Below, piece after piece: positions 27,722 to 37,398 of a stretch of DNA of 43,944 nt. This DNA is from JAEUIG01 sp046349775. Its GTDB lineage: Bacteria > Planctomycetota > Planctomycetia > Planctomycetales > Planctomycetaceae. The translations under genes and the position numbers were made by a program. Every line of letters begins with the position of its first letter. Positions within the stretch are counted from its first letter, which is position 1. Below the pieces are notes generated by a model. The model was not told the DNA's origin. It saw only the letters and a list, made by a program, of their open reading frames with translations, and made no database searches. The stretch is from NCBI GenBank assembly GCA_046349775.1, contig JAXMBS010000047.1, positions 1-43,944 of the forward strand, written 5' to 3'.

Positions 27722-28219
27722 TCAGCGTCGCCGTCCGCGCTTGTTGGCGCTGGGGACTTCCTTGAAGGGAATCCGCTTCCAGCGTTCAATACCAGGATCG
27801 CTGTCTGGCGCGGAGAAGCCCATAGCATAATCGAATTTGTATCGCATCTGCATCTGGTTATCGGCGGGAGCGGCCGCGACCGCATCCAAGGTCAATTCGA
27901 AATTAGGATTCTCTTTCAGCCAGGCCCTCAGCGGGATCGGATCCGACTCGTAGGTAATCCCGCCGGCCTCCGCTCGAACAATGAAGTCATCGGGCGAAGC
28001 CAGGTCCAACGTCGTCGTGCGGCCGGGATTGATGTCCAGGCGCCTCCACGGACTTTGAGGGGTGAGCGACTTTGTAGACTTGACCCAGACTGTGGCGCGC
28101 TTGCCCCCCCGCTCGAACTGCAGATTGTTGCGCACCTTCAGCTTGACCATGTCCTCTGCCGCGCAGGTTCCCGCGGCGGCAGCCACGCACAGCAGCGCTG
28201 CCACAACTCTACGCAGCAT
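27722..28219 (-). CDS. Small secreted protein of the caspase module
   Basis: Unrecognised exported protein, 165 residues. I choose ATG 28219, giving the signal MLRRVVAALLCVAAAAGTCA and overlapping the caspase gene stop by 11 bases; an upstream ATG at 28261 would add residues that spoil the signal. The mature part is beta-rich: MVKLKVRNNLQFERGGKRAT, LDINPGRTTTLDLASPDDFI, ITYESDPIPLRAWLKENPNF and MQMRYKFDYAMGF, with a basic tail. INPGRTTTLDL resembles the IDPGESNDLKSKPF stretch in the extracytoplasmic tail of the caspase protein, so both may share a fold (tentative). The overlap argues for joint translation with the protease. Confidence 0.7.
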   Translation of the reverse strand: MLRRVVAALLCVAAAAGTCAAEDMVKLKVRNNLQFERGGKRATVWVKSTKSLTPQSPWRRLDINPGRTTTLDLASPDDFIVRAEAGGITYESDPIPLRAWLKENPNFELTLDAVAAAPADNQMQMRYKFDYAMGFSAPDSDPGIERWKRIPFKEVPSANKRGRRR

Positions 28220-29756
28220 CCCCGGAACCGGACGACATGCACTCGTCGATTTCGCGATCATCTTGCTGGACCTCCAATTGAAACGCGTGCGAAGGGGACT
28301 CTGTGACAACGAGATTGACGTTCTGTTTGCGAAACAACTGCACTGCGGAGTTTTCGCTGCCCTGCGGCGTCAGGAGTTGCCATTCGGCATCGCTGCGGGA
28401 CGCAGCCTCTGCGGGGAGCGCAAAGACGAGATACCATCCCGACCCGCTCTTTTGGGTGAACGGCTTCGACTTGAGGTCGTTGGATTCTCCGGGATCGATT
28501 TCGATATCGAACTGTTTGCCCAAGGTGAGGCGGTTGGTGACTTCCGGTGGCAGCCGATCGCGCGCGAGCACTGTACAGTTCGCAAATCTGAGGCGGATTC
28601 TGCCCGCAGTTCGGTTGCAGACCTGATAGTTGATCTGCTGCAACTGTTCCTGCGCCGGGGGTGGCATGCTGAGTTCAACCACGTCCGGCAGTGCACGGGC
28701 ATAGTTCCGGTAATCGATCGCCGGAGCAGGCGGTAAAGCAGGCGACACAGGGGGATCTGGTCGCATCGCATTCCACAACGGCAAGGCTGCGATCATCAGG
28801 ACCGCGAATGTCAAAGAGACCGCGTACGACAGGGCGGGCCGGGGCAACCACCGCCGGGGGAGCTGCGGAGGCGTCCAGATCGATCCGCCGACCTCCCCGA
28901 ATGCCGGCAGCAGCGGCACGTCGGCAATATTTCCGTCCACTTCCAGCAACGTACGGAGGTGTGGCAGGACGGTTTCCTCGGCGCGGTAGTTGGCCGTCAG
29001 ATGTTCGCGAATCCGTCGCTCAACATCCTTCAATGACAGCCTCACCGTGGACTCGCTCGACGTCTCGTAGCCCTGGAGATGCCCCAGGCTCCCCAGCAGG
29101 GCCTCGGTGAACTGCGTGCAGTCGGTCCGCGAGCGGCTCGTGGAATGATCGTTCAGCGGCGCGGAACAGAGCATCGCCAATCCGCGTGTCGGCTGTGCCT
29201 GCGACGGCTTGCTGAGCACGGGAGCGGCCAGCCGCTCAAATTCATGCGCGGCCAGCGTCGAATAGCAGGCGTCGATGATGCCGATGACCCGCAGGTCGAT
29301 GCCCCTGGACCAGGATGCCTCGCGCAATCGGGTGAACAGCTCCACGGTGCTGAGCGTCGTCGCATCGGAATTCTGTTCCGAGAAGCCGAACACCAGGCGA
29401 TGCGAATCGCCCGGTGTCCGCAGCCCGTGGCCGACAAAGTACACCAGCAGGTCATCGTGGCGCACCTCGGCTGGACGTGTTTTGAAATTCTCAACGAAGC
29501 CGGTCGACAACGACAGTACCTGGTGGCTGTTCGTCGCTACGTGTGCCGTCGGAGCATCGTCGCCGTGCGGGCTCTCGACGGCGGCGCACCCGCGGATTTC
29601 GCAGAGATTCTCGGCTGTGACGCCGGCGTCCAGCAGGTACTGCCGTATCGCGGCAGCAGACGCGCGAAACACCCGGTTCTGCGCGTCTGACTTGCTGAAT
29701 TCGCGATGACGCGGAAACTCGTCCGACCAGAGGAGAATGCACGCCCGGCCCGGCAT
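28209..29756 (-). CDS. Caspase-like (peptidase C14) protease with membrane anchor
   Basis: Caspase-fold cysteine protease, 515 residues from ATG 29756. Residues 1-265 are the peptidase domain: HDDLLVYFVGHGLRT carries catalytic His110 and LRVIGIIDACYSTLAAHE carries catalytic Cys164, the His-Gly and Asp-x-Cys pair of the family. FTEALLGSL (215-224) matches the substrate-pocket helix. One membrane helix, YAVSLTFAVLMIAALPLW, covers 311-328, followed by a Pro-rich linker and a beta-rich outer domain (341-515). The protease faces the cytoplasm and the tail faces outside. It starts 20 bases after the small EACC1-like gene and overlaps the secreted-protein gene, so the three form an operon. Confidence 0.9.
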   Translation of the reverse strand: MPGRACILLWSDEFPRHREFSKSDAQNRVFRASAAAIRQYLLDAGVTAENLCEIRGCAAVESPHGDDAPTAHVATNSHQVLSLSTGFVENFKTRPAEVRHDDLLVYFVGHGLRTPGDSHRLVFGFSEQNSDATTLSTVELFTRLREASWSRGIDLRVIGIIDACYSTLAAHEFERLAAPVLSKPSQAQPTRGLAMLCSAPLNDHSTSRSRTDCTQFTEALLGSLGHLQGYETSSESTVRLSLKDVERRIREHLTANYRAEETVLPHLRTLLEVDGNIADVPLLPAFGEVGGSIWTPPQLPRRWLPRPALSYAVSLTFAVLMIAALPLWNAMRPDPPVSPALPPAPAIDYRNYARALPDVVELSMPPPAQEQLQQINYQVCNRTAGRIRLRFANCTVLARDRLPPEVTNRLTLGKQFDIEIDPGESNDLKSKPFTQKSGSGWYLVFALPAEAASRSDAEWQLLTPQGSENSAVQLFRKQNVNLVVTESPSHAFQLEVQQDDREIDECMSSGSGDAA

Positions 29757-29776
29757 GGTGCGAAATCCAACGGAAT

Positions 29777-30199
29777 CTACGCGTCGATGGAACCCTGAGT
29801 CTGACCCGGACCTGCAACTGTGGCATTCCCAGAGGACAGTGGCGTTACCTGCTGTGTCTCGGAATTTGTCGCATTCACGCGTGCCAGCAGTCTGCCGCTG
29901 ATTCGAACGAGGGCATCAAACACGACTTTGCCCACCGCGACACCCGCGACGATGGCAGTCTCGGTTTTCACGGCGTGGACAAATCCGTCGGCGAACAGGA
30001 TCAGCAGATTCTCGCCGGCCTGCGAATCGGGATTCGATCGCGCGGTCTCGACTTTCAGATCCGGGAGCTCCTCATGGAGCATTGTCGCCATCTGCCGCGC
30101 CAGCCGTTCCGCTTCGGCGGGGGACGCGTCGGGAAACGAGAGAATCAGATTGGATTCTGGCATGCCTGGCCCCGTGACTTTGAGCGCGCTCTCTAGCAT
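29777..30199 (-). CDS. Small EACC1-like partner of the caspase protease
   Basis: 140 residues from ATG 30199 (a TTG at 30220 and an ATG at 30163 are alternatives). Layout: a strand, NLILSFPDAS; a helix, PAEAERLARQMATMLHEE; a strand, DLKVETARS; a strand, NLLILFADGFVHAVK; and a hydrophobic helix, TAIVAGVAVGKVVFDALVRI. A low-complexity tail follows. This order resembles EACC1, a constant partner of caspase, trypsin and other effectors in bacterial conflict systems. The similarity is judged by eye and should be treated as a suggestion. It is the first gene of the module and would feed the protease. Confidence 0.6.
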   Translation of the reverse strand: MLESALKVTGPGMPESNLILSFPDASPAEAERLARQMATMLHEELPDLKVETARSNPDSQAGENLLILFADGFVHAVKTETAIVAGVAVGKVVFDALVRISGRLLARVNATNSETQQVTPLSSGNATVAGPGQTQGSIDA

Positions 30200-30402
30200 A
30201 CCAACGCTCACGAGGTGCAAACAAGCAGCCGTTGGGACCCCGGTGCAGCCCGAATAGGGAACAATCTGCGATTTCGTTCAAACGCCTGACCGCCCTCCGG
30301 CATTTTCGCGTTCGCCGGTCAGGTTGCTCCCCGCTCACACCCCGCCAGACACTCCGCTAGGATGCTTTCACTGCCCAACCCGCTGTCCCGTGACGTACCG
30401 CA

Positions 30403-33267
30403 ATGTCCTCCCGCCTCAGCGCTGCTTTTCTGTTCTGCGCGGTCGCCGCCCACTCGGCGGCTGCTGATCCGGTTGAATCGCCGTCTGCACCAGTCGTCTG
30501 GCAGCCGATGGCGATCGACTTCACCGGTCCGGCGCACTTGCAGACGGATTCCGATCCGAACCCGTTTCTGGATTATCGACTGCAGGTTCAGTTCACCGGT
30601 CCGTCCGGTAATTCGCTCAACGTGCCGGGCTTCTTCGACGGCGATGGCCACGGCGGGCCGCAGGGGAGCGTGTGGCGCGTGCGGTTCACGCCGACAGAGC
30701 CAGGCGACTGGAGCTATCGAGTTTCTTTTCGGAAGAGTCCGGCGGTTGCGATCGATCTCAAAGCAATCGCTGGCGAGGCACTGGAGCCTGACGATACGCA
30801 CGGCACGTTCACTGTTGCGCCGCGCGATCCGGAAGCACCGGGCGTCTACAAATGGGGGCTGCTCGAATATGTGGGTCTGCATTACCTGAAGTTCCGTGAT
30901 GGGCCGTACTGGATCAAAACCGGTCTCGACGAGCCGGAGAACCTCCTGGCCTACGAGGGGTTCGCCAACACGCGCGGCAGTCACAAGTATGCCGAGCATG
31001 CACAGCACTGGCGCGAGGGGGATCCCGACTGGGAGAACGGAAAGGGAAAGGCGCTCATCGGAGCGCTCAACTCTTTGGCCGATCAGCACGTCAACAGCAT
31101 CTACTTCCTGACGATGAATATCGGCGGCGACGGCAAAGATGTCTGGCCGTTCGCCGGCGAGCTCGATCGCAAGGGGAATCCCGCCAACAACAATCTGCAC
31201 TACGATCTGTTGAAGCTGGCACAGTGGGACACCGTCTTCGAGCACGCGCAGCGTCGCGGGCTGGTGCTGCACGCCGTGCTCGACGAAGCGGAAGAGGAGA
31301 ACAAACGCGAACTGGACGACGCGACGCTCGGTCCAGAACGCAAGCTGTATTACCGCGAACTGGTGGCGCGGTTCGCGCATCACCCGGCGCTGCAGTGGAA
31401 CCTGTGCGAGGAGTACAACATCGGCGGACTCGATCTGGGGCCGGAGCGGGTGCGGGAGTTCGCCGATTATCTCGCCGCGCTCGATCCGTACGGGCACCCG
31501 ATCACCGTCCACTCGGCCGGCGACCCGGTCAAAGCGCTGGCGTTCACGTTCGGCGATCCGCGGTTCAGCCTGACGTCGATCCAGCTCAACCAGCGACGGA
31601 TCGATCTCGTCACCGAAGCGGTCCGGCAGGCGACGATCGACGCCGGCCGTCCGTTGCCGATCGCCCTCGACGAGTTCACGGTCGACATCGGCACGAACAA
31701 GTCGCATATCCCGGCCGACCGTCCAGACGATCATCGCCGCCAGAAGCTCTGGCCCACCCTGATGTCTGGCGGGACGATCGAGTTCATTCTCGAAGGTCTG
31801 CTAAAGGCCGACCGGTTCGACACGCCGGAGCGGGCGAAGTTGTGGGAATACTGCTGGCACGCACGGAAGTTCATGGAGGAGAACCTGCCGTACTGGGAGA
31901 TGGAGCCGGCGGATGAACTCGTCGAGGGAGCGGCGACGATCGATGTGGGGATTGGCGGCGGGAAGCCGTCACCGATGGGGCCGCAGGTGTTCGCGAAGCG
32001 GGGCGAGGTGTATGCGGTCTATCTGCCGAACGCGTCGCAGACAGGCAGGATTCAACTCAATGGCGCTCATGGACCTTACATTCAGCGCTGGTACAACCCT
32101 CGCACTGGGGAGTTCGTCGGCGGTGAGAAAGAAGTCGACCCGCTGAACTACTCTCCGATCAGGCGAGGCGTGCCGGTCGCAGTACCGATCTTCGAACCGC
32201 CGGCCGATCCGGCAGAGGATTGGGTTGTCCTCTATCAGCTCGTCAACACGCCGAATGTTGGGGTGCACGTCGATCCGCCGCGGGTCTTCCCGGGCGCGCA
32301 CTGGCAGACGCTGCCGCCGTCGGTGCTCGGCCTTGATCCGGGAAAGCTGAACGCGCTGGCCGAGCAACTTGGCGGGCGCGGCTGCGTCATCAAGCATGGC
32401 TCTATCGTTACGGCCTGGGGCGGACAGGATGTCGTCAGCGACTGGTATTCGTCGGCAAAGCCGGTGCTGAGCACGTTGCTGATGTTTGCGCTGCAGGAGG
32501 GCAAGATCACCAGTTTCGATCAGCCGCTGGTCGACTTCGGATGGGAGCTGAAGGGAAAGGACCGCACGATGACGCTGCGGCACCTGACCAACATGATGAG
32601 CGGGTATGCGCGGCCCGAAGCGCCAGGCGCCGCCTGGTCGTATAATGATTACGCGATCCAGCTCTATCAGCAGACGCTGTTCGACAAGATCTTCAAGGAG
32701 GATCCAGCGACCGCAGCGAACTCACCGCAGCGGCTCGGTGTATTGGGACTCGAGGACGGGTTCAAGTTCCGCAACAAGAATCGCCGGATCAGTGCGTCAG
32801 TCCGTGACTTTGCCCGGCTCGCCTGGCTGTGGCTGAATCGCGGCGACTGGAACGGCACGCAGGTCCTGCCGCGGGCGTATTTTGATGACAACATGCGGCC
32901 GCAGGTGCCATTCGATCTGCCGCAGACGCAGCGCGCCGAGACCGACGACTATCTCAAGATCGGCACGTACGGGGGCGAATCGGACCACTTCACGCAGCAT
33001 GGACCCGGCATCTACGGCTTTAACTGGTGGTTCAACGGCAAGGGGCGCGCGCATCCCGACACGCTGAGCTGGCCGGCCGCGCCCGAAGAGCTGTGGATGT
33101 CGATCGGCTTCGCCGGCAACTGCACGGCGATGCTGCCCAGCCAGGACGCGATCCTCGTGTCGTCGTACGGCAACTGGGGCAAGTTCACCGCCGGCAAGGC
33201 GGACTCCGACTTCAATCGGCTGCTTAAGCAGTTCGTGGCTGCCGTGACGCCTGCGACGGAAAGGTAG
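30403..33267 (+). CDS. Secreted DUF5060/glycosidase-like protein fused to a beta-lactamase-like domain
   Basis: Exported protein of 954 residues with signal MSSRLSAAFLFCAVAAHSAA. A DUF5060-type beta-sandwich follows (residues about 35-140: VQFTGPSGNSLNVPGFFDGD, WRVRFTPTEPGDWSYRVSF). A TIM-barrel-like glycosidase part (150-520) has YFLTMNIGGDGKDVWPF, LQWNLCEEYNIGGLDLG and ALDEFTVDIGT, with Glu pairs in CEEYN and ALDEF as candidate catalytic acids. A beta-sandwich (about 545-620) precedes a C-terminal serine-hydrolase domain of the S12/class C beta-lactamase type: SSAK at 683-686 (SxxK), SYNDYA (in place of YxN) and GFAGNC. The third signature residue is Asp, not Asn. The start lacks a clear ribosome-binding site but gives the only signal peptide. 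Confidence 0.82.
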   Translation: MSSRLSAAFLFCAVAAHSAAADPVESPSAPVVWQPMAIDFTGPAHLQTDSDPNPFLDYRLQVQFTGPSGNSLNVPGFFDGDGHGGPQGSVWRVRFTPTEPGDWSYRVSFRKSPAVAIDLKAIAGEALEPDDTHGTFTVAPRDPEAPGVYKWGLLEYVGLHYLKFRDGPYWIKTGLDEPENLLAYEGFANTRGSHKYAEHAQHWREGDPDWENGKGKALIGALNSLADQHVNSIYFLTMNIGGDGKDVWPFAGELDRKGNPANNNLHYDLLKLAQWDTVFEHAQRRGLVLHAVLDEAEEENKRELDDATLGPERKLYYRELVARFAHHPALQWNLCEEYNIGGLDLGPERVREFADYLAALDPYGHPITVHSAGDPVKALAFTFGDPRFSLTSIQLNQRRIDLVTEAVRQATIDAGRPLPIALDEFTVDIGTNKSHIPADRPDDHRRQKLWPTLMSGGTIEFILEGLLKADRFDTPERAKLWEYCWHARKFMEENLPYWEMEPADELVEGAATIDVGIGGGKPSPMGPQVFAKRGEVYAVYLPNASQTGRIQLNGAHGPYIQRWYNPRTGEFVGGEKEVDPLNYSPIRRGVPVAVPIFEPPADPAEDWVVLYQLVNTPNVGVHVDPPRVFPGAHWQTLPPSVLGLDPGKLNALAEQLGGRGCVIKHGSIVTAWGGQDVVSDWYSSAKPVLSTLLMFALQEGKITSFDQPLVDFGWELKGKDRTMTLRHLTNMMSGYARPEAPGAAWSYNDYAIQLYQQTLFDKIFKEDPATAANSPQRLGVLGLEDGFKFRNKNRRISASVRDFARLAWLWLNRGDWNGTQVLPRAYFDDNMRPQVPFDLPQTQRAETDDYLKIGTYGGESDHFTQHGPGIYGFNWWFNGKGRAHPDTLSWPAAPEELWMSIGFAGNCTAMLPSQDAILVSSYGNWGKFTAGKADSDFNRLLKQFVAAVTPATER

Positions 33268-33305
33268 CGGTCCGCAGAGGGCGCAGATTTCGGCAGTGCG
33301 TTGAT

Positions 33306-33626
33306 CTAATCCGCAACGGGCTCGGGCGGCCGGTAGGTATCGGGATTGTGACCGTCGCGGATGATCTCTTGCCTTCTCTGCTCGCTTCCGACTGCAAGCC
33401 AGCGCCTGCGCACGCTGGACAGGTAGCCTGAACCAGGAAGCCCGGACCATTGGTACATGGCTAACGGAACGTAGATCGAACCGTCCACCGTCTGCGCAGT
33501 TTCGCGGTCGATTGTGCCGCGCCCCTCGAAATATGGGATCGTCGCGAAGCTTCCGATGTAGGTCGCAATCAAAAGTGCGACACCGACAACCGGGCTGACG
33601 ATCCGGCGTTTGCGAATCTCGGCCAT
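33306..33626 (-). CDS. Small hypothetical membrane protein
   Basis: 106 residues from ATG 33626. The opening MAEIRKRRIVSPVVGVALLI and ATYIGSFATIP form one N-terminal membrane helix with basic residues inside, so the rest faces outward. The remainder, including DGSIYVPLAMYQWSGLPGSG, is soluble with a Pro-rich end. No family is recognised. It stands alone, convergent with the glycosidase-like gene (38 bases apart) and preceded by a palindromic repeat. Confidence 0.5.
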   Translation of the reverse strand: MAEIRKRRIVSPVVGVALLIATYIGSFATIPYFEGRGTIDRETAQTVDGSIYVPLAMYQWSGLPGSGYLSSVRRRWLAVGSEQRRQEIIRDGHNPDTYRPPEPVAD

Positions 33627-33795
33627 GCCCGCATGCTACCGGGGCCTGAATAGCGGATTAAAGACTAAATCGACCCGCTACCCAGATTTCCGAGGTGCAC
33701 GCAGAACAATGATCAGTGCCGACTACACTTGTTGACGCGAAGCAGGAGCTTCGAGGCAGTGCGTTCCCGAATGGAATTCGGAAACGACGATATCA

Positions 33796-33867
33796 ACCAC
33801 AACGGCACGACGGACACAACGAACAAAGAAGATCTGTCTTTCGTAGTGTCCGTTGTGTCGTCGTGGT
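33796..33867. repeat. Palindromic ACCAC/GTGGT intergenic element
   Basis: Arms of 22 bases, 33796-33817 and 33846-33867, are inverted with 19 matches around a 28-base centre. The units (ACGGACAC, GTGTCCGT) resemble the phase of the repeats around the GxxExxY gene, but no gene lies inside. It sits between the helicase end and the small membrane protein. I see no gene in the remaining 33627-33930. Confidence 0.55.
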
Positions 33868-33930
33868 TCCAACTCTTTTTCTGCGAGAATCTTTGACATC
33901 CGCGTTATCCGCGTGCCTTCCAAATGCCCG

Positions 33931-36544
33931 TCAACGACGCTCAGCTTTCTCCGCTTCGATGATGTCACCAGCCGCCATGGATTCGAGGGCCTTGTCGGTG
34001 CTTTCGGGATCGACGCTGCGGCAACTGTCGGTGAGGATGCGGGCGAGGTCGTTGAGCTGACGCTGCCATTCGCCGGCGTCGACGTTCGGCGGCGTCAGCG
34101 CCGCGAACTCGCCGCACAGGAGGATCATCCGCAGGCAGTGGCGGAAGACGAGACCTTCCTGCTTGGTGAGGTCGCGACCGCGGACGTACTTGTCGAATTC
34201 GCCGTTGAACTGCAGCAGATCTCCGACGACCCAGCAGGGAGTGATCCGCAGATCGCGGACGTCGGGGAACTCGGAGTGGAACAAGAGCCGGAGCTTGTCG
34301 GCAAGTGGGACCGGCCAGCGGCGTTCGCGGAACATGTCGTGGCGATCGCGATCTTCCTCCATGGGGGGGTAGAGTTCTTCGTGCGTCGCGAGGCCGCGGG
34401 CGATCAACTCCTGGTCGACGTATCCGGTGGCCAGCGGACCTGGCGGCATGACGTCGGGTTTCGGCACACGGACCAGCGGGAGCAGCGAACCGGGAAGTTC
34501 GAGGACGCTTTCGAGCGCCTGGATGCGCTCTTCCGGCTCTGCGGCTCCGAGCAGGTCGAGGAGGAAGAGGCCGTAGATGGGGTTCACGCTGCGGAGCATG
34601 AGCAGTTTCGACAAATCCGCAGTTGGTGTTGCGCGATTCGGAACGTAGGGAGGCGGTTCGTCCGGTTCTGTCTCCACCTGGATTCCGAGTGCCCGGACCA
34701 GGACCGAGGGCTTTTTCGATTTCTTTTCACCGCTTCCGGAATCCTCTGTTTGTGCCGGCCTGGCTTCATGAATTGCCTGCTGAAGCAGCACCCCGAACGA
34801 TCCGGCTTTGGCCGGTGCGGTTTCGGTCTCGACCTGATCGGTCTGCGGAGATGGAGGCGTTTCCGGCTCGGGGACTGTGCGTTCGGGAGAACCCGGGGTG
34901 ACTGGCTCGTCGATAAACAGGTTGCCGCCGAAGTCTTCGTCATCGTCACCGGCGGCCTGAGGCTTCGCGCTGACGGCTTTGACGAGTGCCGGGTTGGCCA
35001 CGGGTGTGTGCTTCGCCGGGCGTTCCATCGGCGGCGGCGGGTCGAGGTCGACATAACCGCCGGCCCACATGGTGAGGAGCATGCGGTCGAGCCGGTTCAG
35101 ATTGACCTCCAGCGGCTTCGGTTCCAGCAGCCGGCGCTTCACGAACTCGCGCAGGCGGCTGACGTCGGGCGAGATCTGAGATATCCCAGCAGTCCGCCAC
35201 GGGAGTCGCCGCGACTGGCGAGCTTTGCGGGGGGCTGCGCAATCAGTTTGCGGAACTGGTCTTCGTTCCAGTACTGCTCGGTGTTGCGCGTCGGCTGCTT
35301 TTTCTTCAGCTGCCTTCTTTAGCGCGGATCAGGTTCGGGTCTTTGGTGTCTTCGGGAATCTGGTCGTATTGCTTCTTCCAGCGGGCGATGCGGACGTCGT
35401 CCTCGTGGGCGAGCGTGTAGACGTAGCCGATCTTGCTCGAACTGCGGGCGTCGGGCGCGGCCCATCATCTGGTAGCATGGCGCTGGGCTCGATGAGCTTC
35501 TTCTTGCCGGGCGGTCCTTTGATCAGCGTGGTGAGGACGACCGATCGCGCCGGGAGGTTGATGCCGGCCGCCAGCGTCTCGGTGCAGACGCACACCGACA
35601 ACAGCTTCTGCTGAAACAGTTCCTCGACGCGTCGCCGGTACTTCGGCAACATCCCGGCATGATGCACGCCGACGCCGCGCTGCAGCAGCGGCTTCAGCTT
35701 GGGGCCGATGCCCGACTTGAAGTCCCAGCGGTCGAGGAGGTCTGACAGGATCTTCTGCTGGCCGTCGAGGAGGAGAGATTTGCCTTTAAGCTGTTCGGCG
35801 ACGCTCCAGCATTCTGAGCGATTGAAGCAGAACAGCAGCGTCGGCGTGCGGGCGCAGGCCGGCGTCGCCGGTGGTCATCCATTCGAGTTGTTCGTTGAGG
35901 CGATCGCCGACCCATTCGATCTGCAGCGGAACTTTGCGTTCAGTGCTCTGGACGAGCTGGGGGGTGCGGCCGTGGCTCTTGCGGAGCCAGATCAGGAATT
36001 CGTTCGGCTGGCCAACGGTCGCCGACAGGAGCAACAGCCGGACGTGTTTCGGCAGCAGCGCCAGCGAGAGCTCCCACACGACGCCGCGTTCGGGGTCGTT
36101 GAAGCTGTGGAACTCGTCCATGACGACGGAGGTGACGTCGTCGAACTGGAACTTCGCCGTGCAGGAGTCGATTGAGCAGGATTTCCGCGACGACGACGGC
36201 GAGGCAGCCGCGTCGGGATTGACGCGACGGTTGCCGGTGACAAGGCCCACGTCGTCGCGCGAGAAACCCCAACGTTCGGCCGCCGCCTGCAACTCGTGGA
36301 ATTTCTGCTCGGTGAGGGCGATCAGCGGCGTCGTGTAATAGGCCCGCTGGCCCGTGTGTAATGCCTCAAACATCGCCGCTTCGGCGATGAGCGTTTTGCC
36401 TGTGCCGGTGGGAGCGCAGACGAGGACACCGTCGTCCGACGTGAACCAGGCGAGCAGCGCCTCCTCCTGAACGGGGTACGGGGGATACGGCAACTGGTCG
36501 AGATACATCCCGGCGAGGTCATCGCGGGAGGGAGGGGGGGTCAT
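33931..36544 (-). pseudogene. DExH-box RNA helicase (Ski2/Mtr4-like), frame-broken
   Basis: Superfamily 2 helicase of about 870 residues. From ATG 36544 the reading gives PPYPVQEEALLAWFTSDDGV, LVCAPTGTGKTLIAEAAMFE (motif I), VMDEFHSFNDPERGVVWELS (motif II, DEFH) and LLLLSATVGQPNEFLIW (motif III). The second RecA fold needs another frame: VHHAGMLPKYRRRVEELFQQ, VCVCTETLAAGINLPARSV, then a garbled AGRP motif VI. The last clean part, 33931-35142, starts around EPKPLEVNLNRLDRMLLTMW and contains a low-complexity Pro/Glu linker and the terminal LTKQEGLVFRHCLRMILLCG block. Several indels fall at 35150-36200. It probably acts in RNA turnover; no partner gene is beside it. Confidence 0.85.
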
Positions 36545-36684
36545 GAGGTGTAGCGTCGGCACTCATGACGGTGAATGCAAGCGGTGGGCCATATTGCCGC
36601 GATGCAACCTTCTGGCGACATACGGACTCGGCCCGATTGTGGTACAACTGCCGCAGATCGATACACGCAGCGAGGCGAGTTTCC

Positions 36685-37278
36685 TTGCAGTCGCAAGAAC
36701 CCAATCGAGACCTGTTCGCCCGGCTGCCACGCTGGCTACAGGTGTGCCTGTATCCGGTGTTCGTGGTGTTCATCGGGATCCCCACGATGGTCGTGTTGGG
36801 GCTTCTGCTGTTCGTTCTCTGGCCGCGGCTAATCTTGCAGGGCTGGCTGGAGGACCGTGCATGGTGGAAGAAAATGCGCCGGCTCGGCCGAGTGGTCGAG
36901 TGGCCGGTTGTCGAACGGGAGTTGACCTGTGATTCAAGCACGCTAGTGGTGGAAGTGGGTCCGAAGGGACCGTACATCTCCTGGCTGATCAACGCGCCTC
37001 GCGATGTCATTGATCCCGCACACGTAATACCGAACTGGCACCAGCTCGTGTGTAGCGGCTATTCGGTGTTCGACGAAGTGGGGGGCGAACGAGACTTAAT
37101 TGCGGACTGGACGGTGGAGCGGCTGTCAACGTTTGCGGACTCGGCGCAGGCGATGCACGGCGATTGGCAGCGAGTGGATCGCCTGCCGATCAGCATCCAG
37201 CGGCAGTCGGTGCTTGCTATCCACGAACTGTGCGAAGGTTGTCTGAGCTGGCGATTTAGCGAAACGGACATGGTGTGA
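36685..37278 (+). CDS. Hypothetical one-pass membrane protein
   Basis: 197 residues from a TTG start at 36685, chosen because GAGGCGAG lies seven bases before it; an ATG at 36565 adds residues that look untranslated and overlaps the helicase promoter side. The N-terminal helix VVFIGIPTMVVLGLLLFVLW anchors the protein. After it come DRAWWKKMRRLGRVVEWPVV and a soluble domain with STLVVEVGPKGPYISWLINA. I do not recognise a family. It is divergent from the helicase and just ahead of the Fic gene, with a 120-base gap to it. Confidence 0.55.
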   Translation: MQSQEPNRDLFARLPRWLQVCLYPVFVVFIGIPTMVVLGLLLFVLWPRLILQGWLEDRAWWKKMRRLGRVVEWPVVERELTCDSSTLVVEVGPKGPYISWLINAPRDVIDPAHVIPNWHQLVCSGYSVFDEVGGERDLIADWTVERLSTFADSAQAMHGDWQRVDRLPISIQRQSVLAIHELCEGCLSWRFSETDMV

Positions 37279-37398
37279 GTCGACCGCATGATTGCTGTGC
37301 GACCCACACTCGCTCGCAAAGAAGTCTTGACTATGCCGTGGAACTGGATAAGAATTCTTTACTAACGTGTATCGCTGGTAAAGACGAGTTATCCAGCC

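Noticed and set aside
26595..27830. Plus-strand open frame opposite the pectate-lyase-like gene
   Set aside because: Mirror of a recognised secreted protein; no signal peptide or domain.
33853..35322. Plus-strand open frame of 489 codons opposite the helicase
   Set aside because: The minus strand carries conserved helicase C-terminal sequence; the plus frame has no family character.
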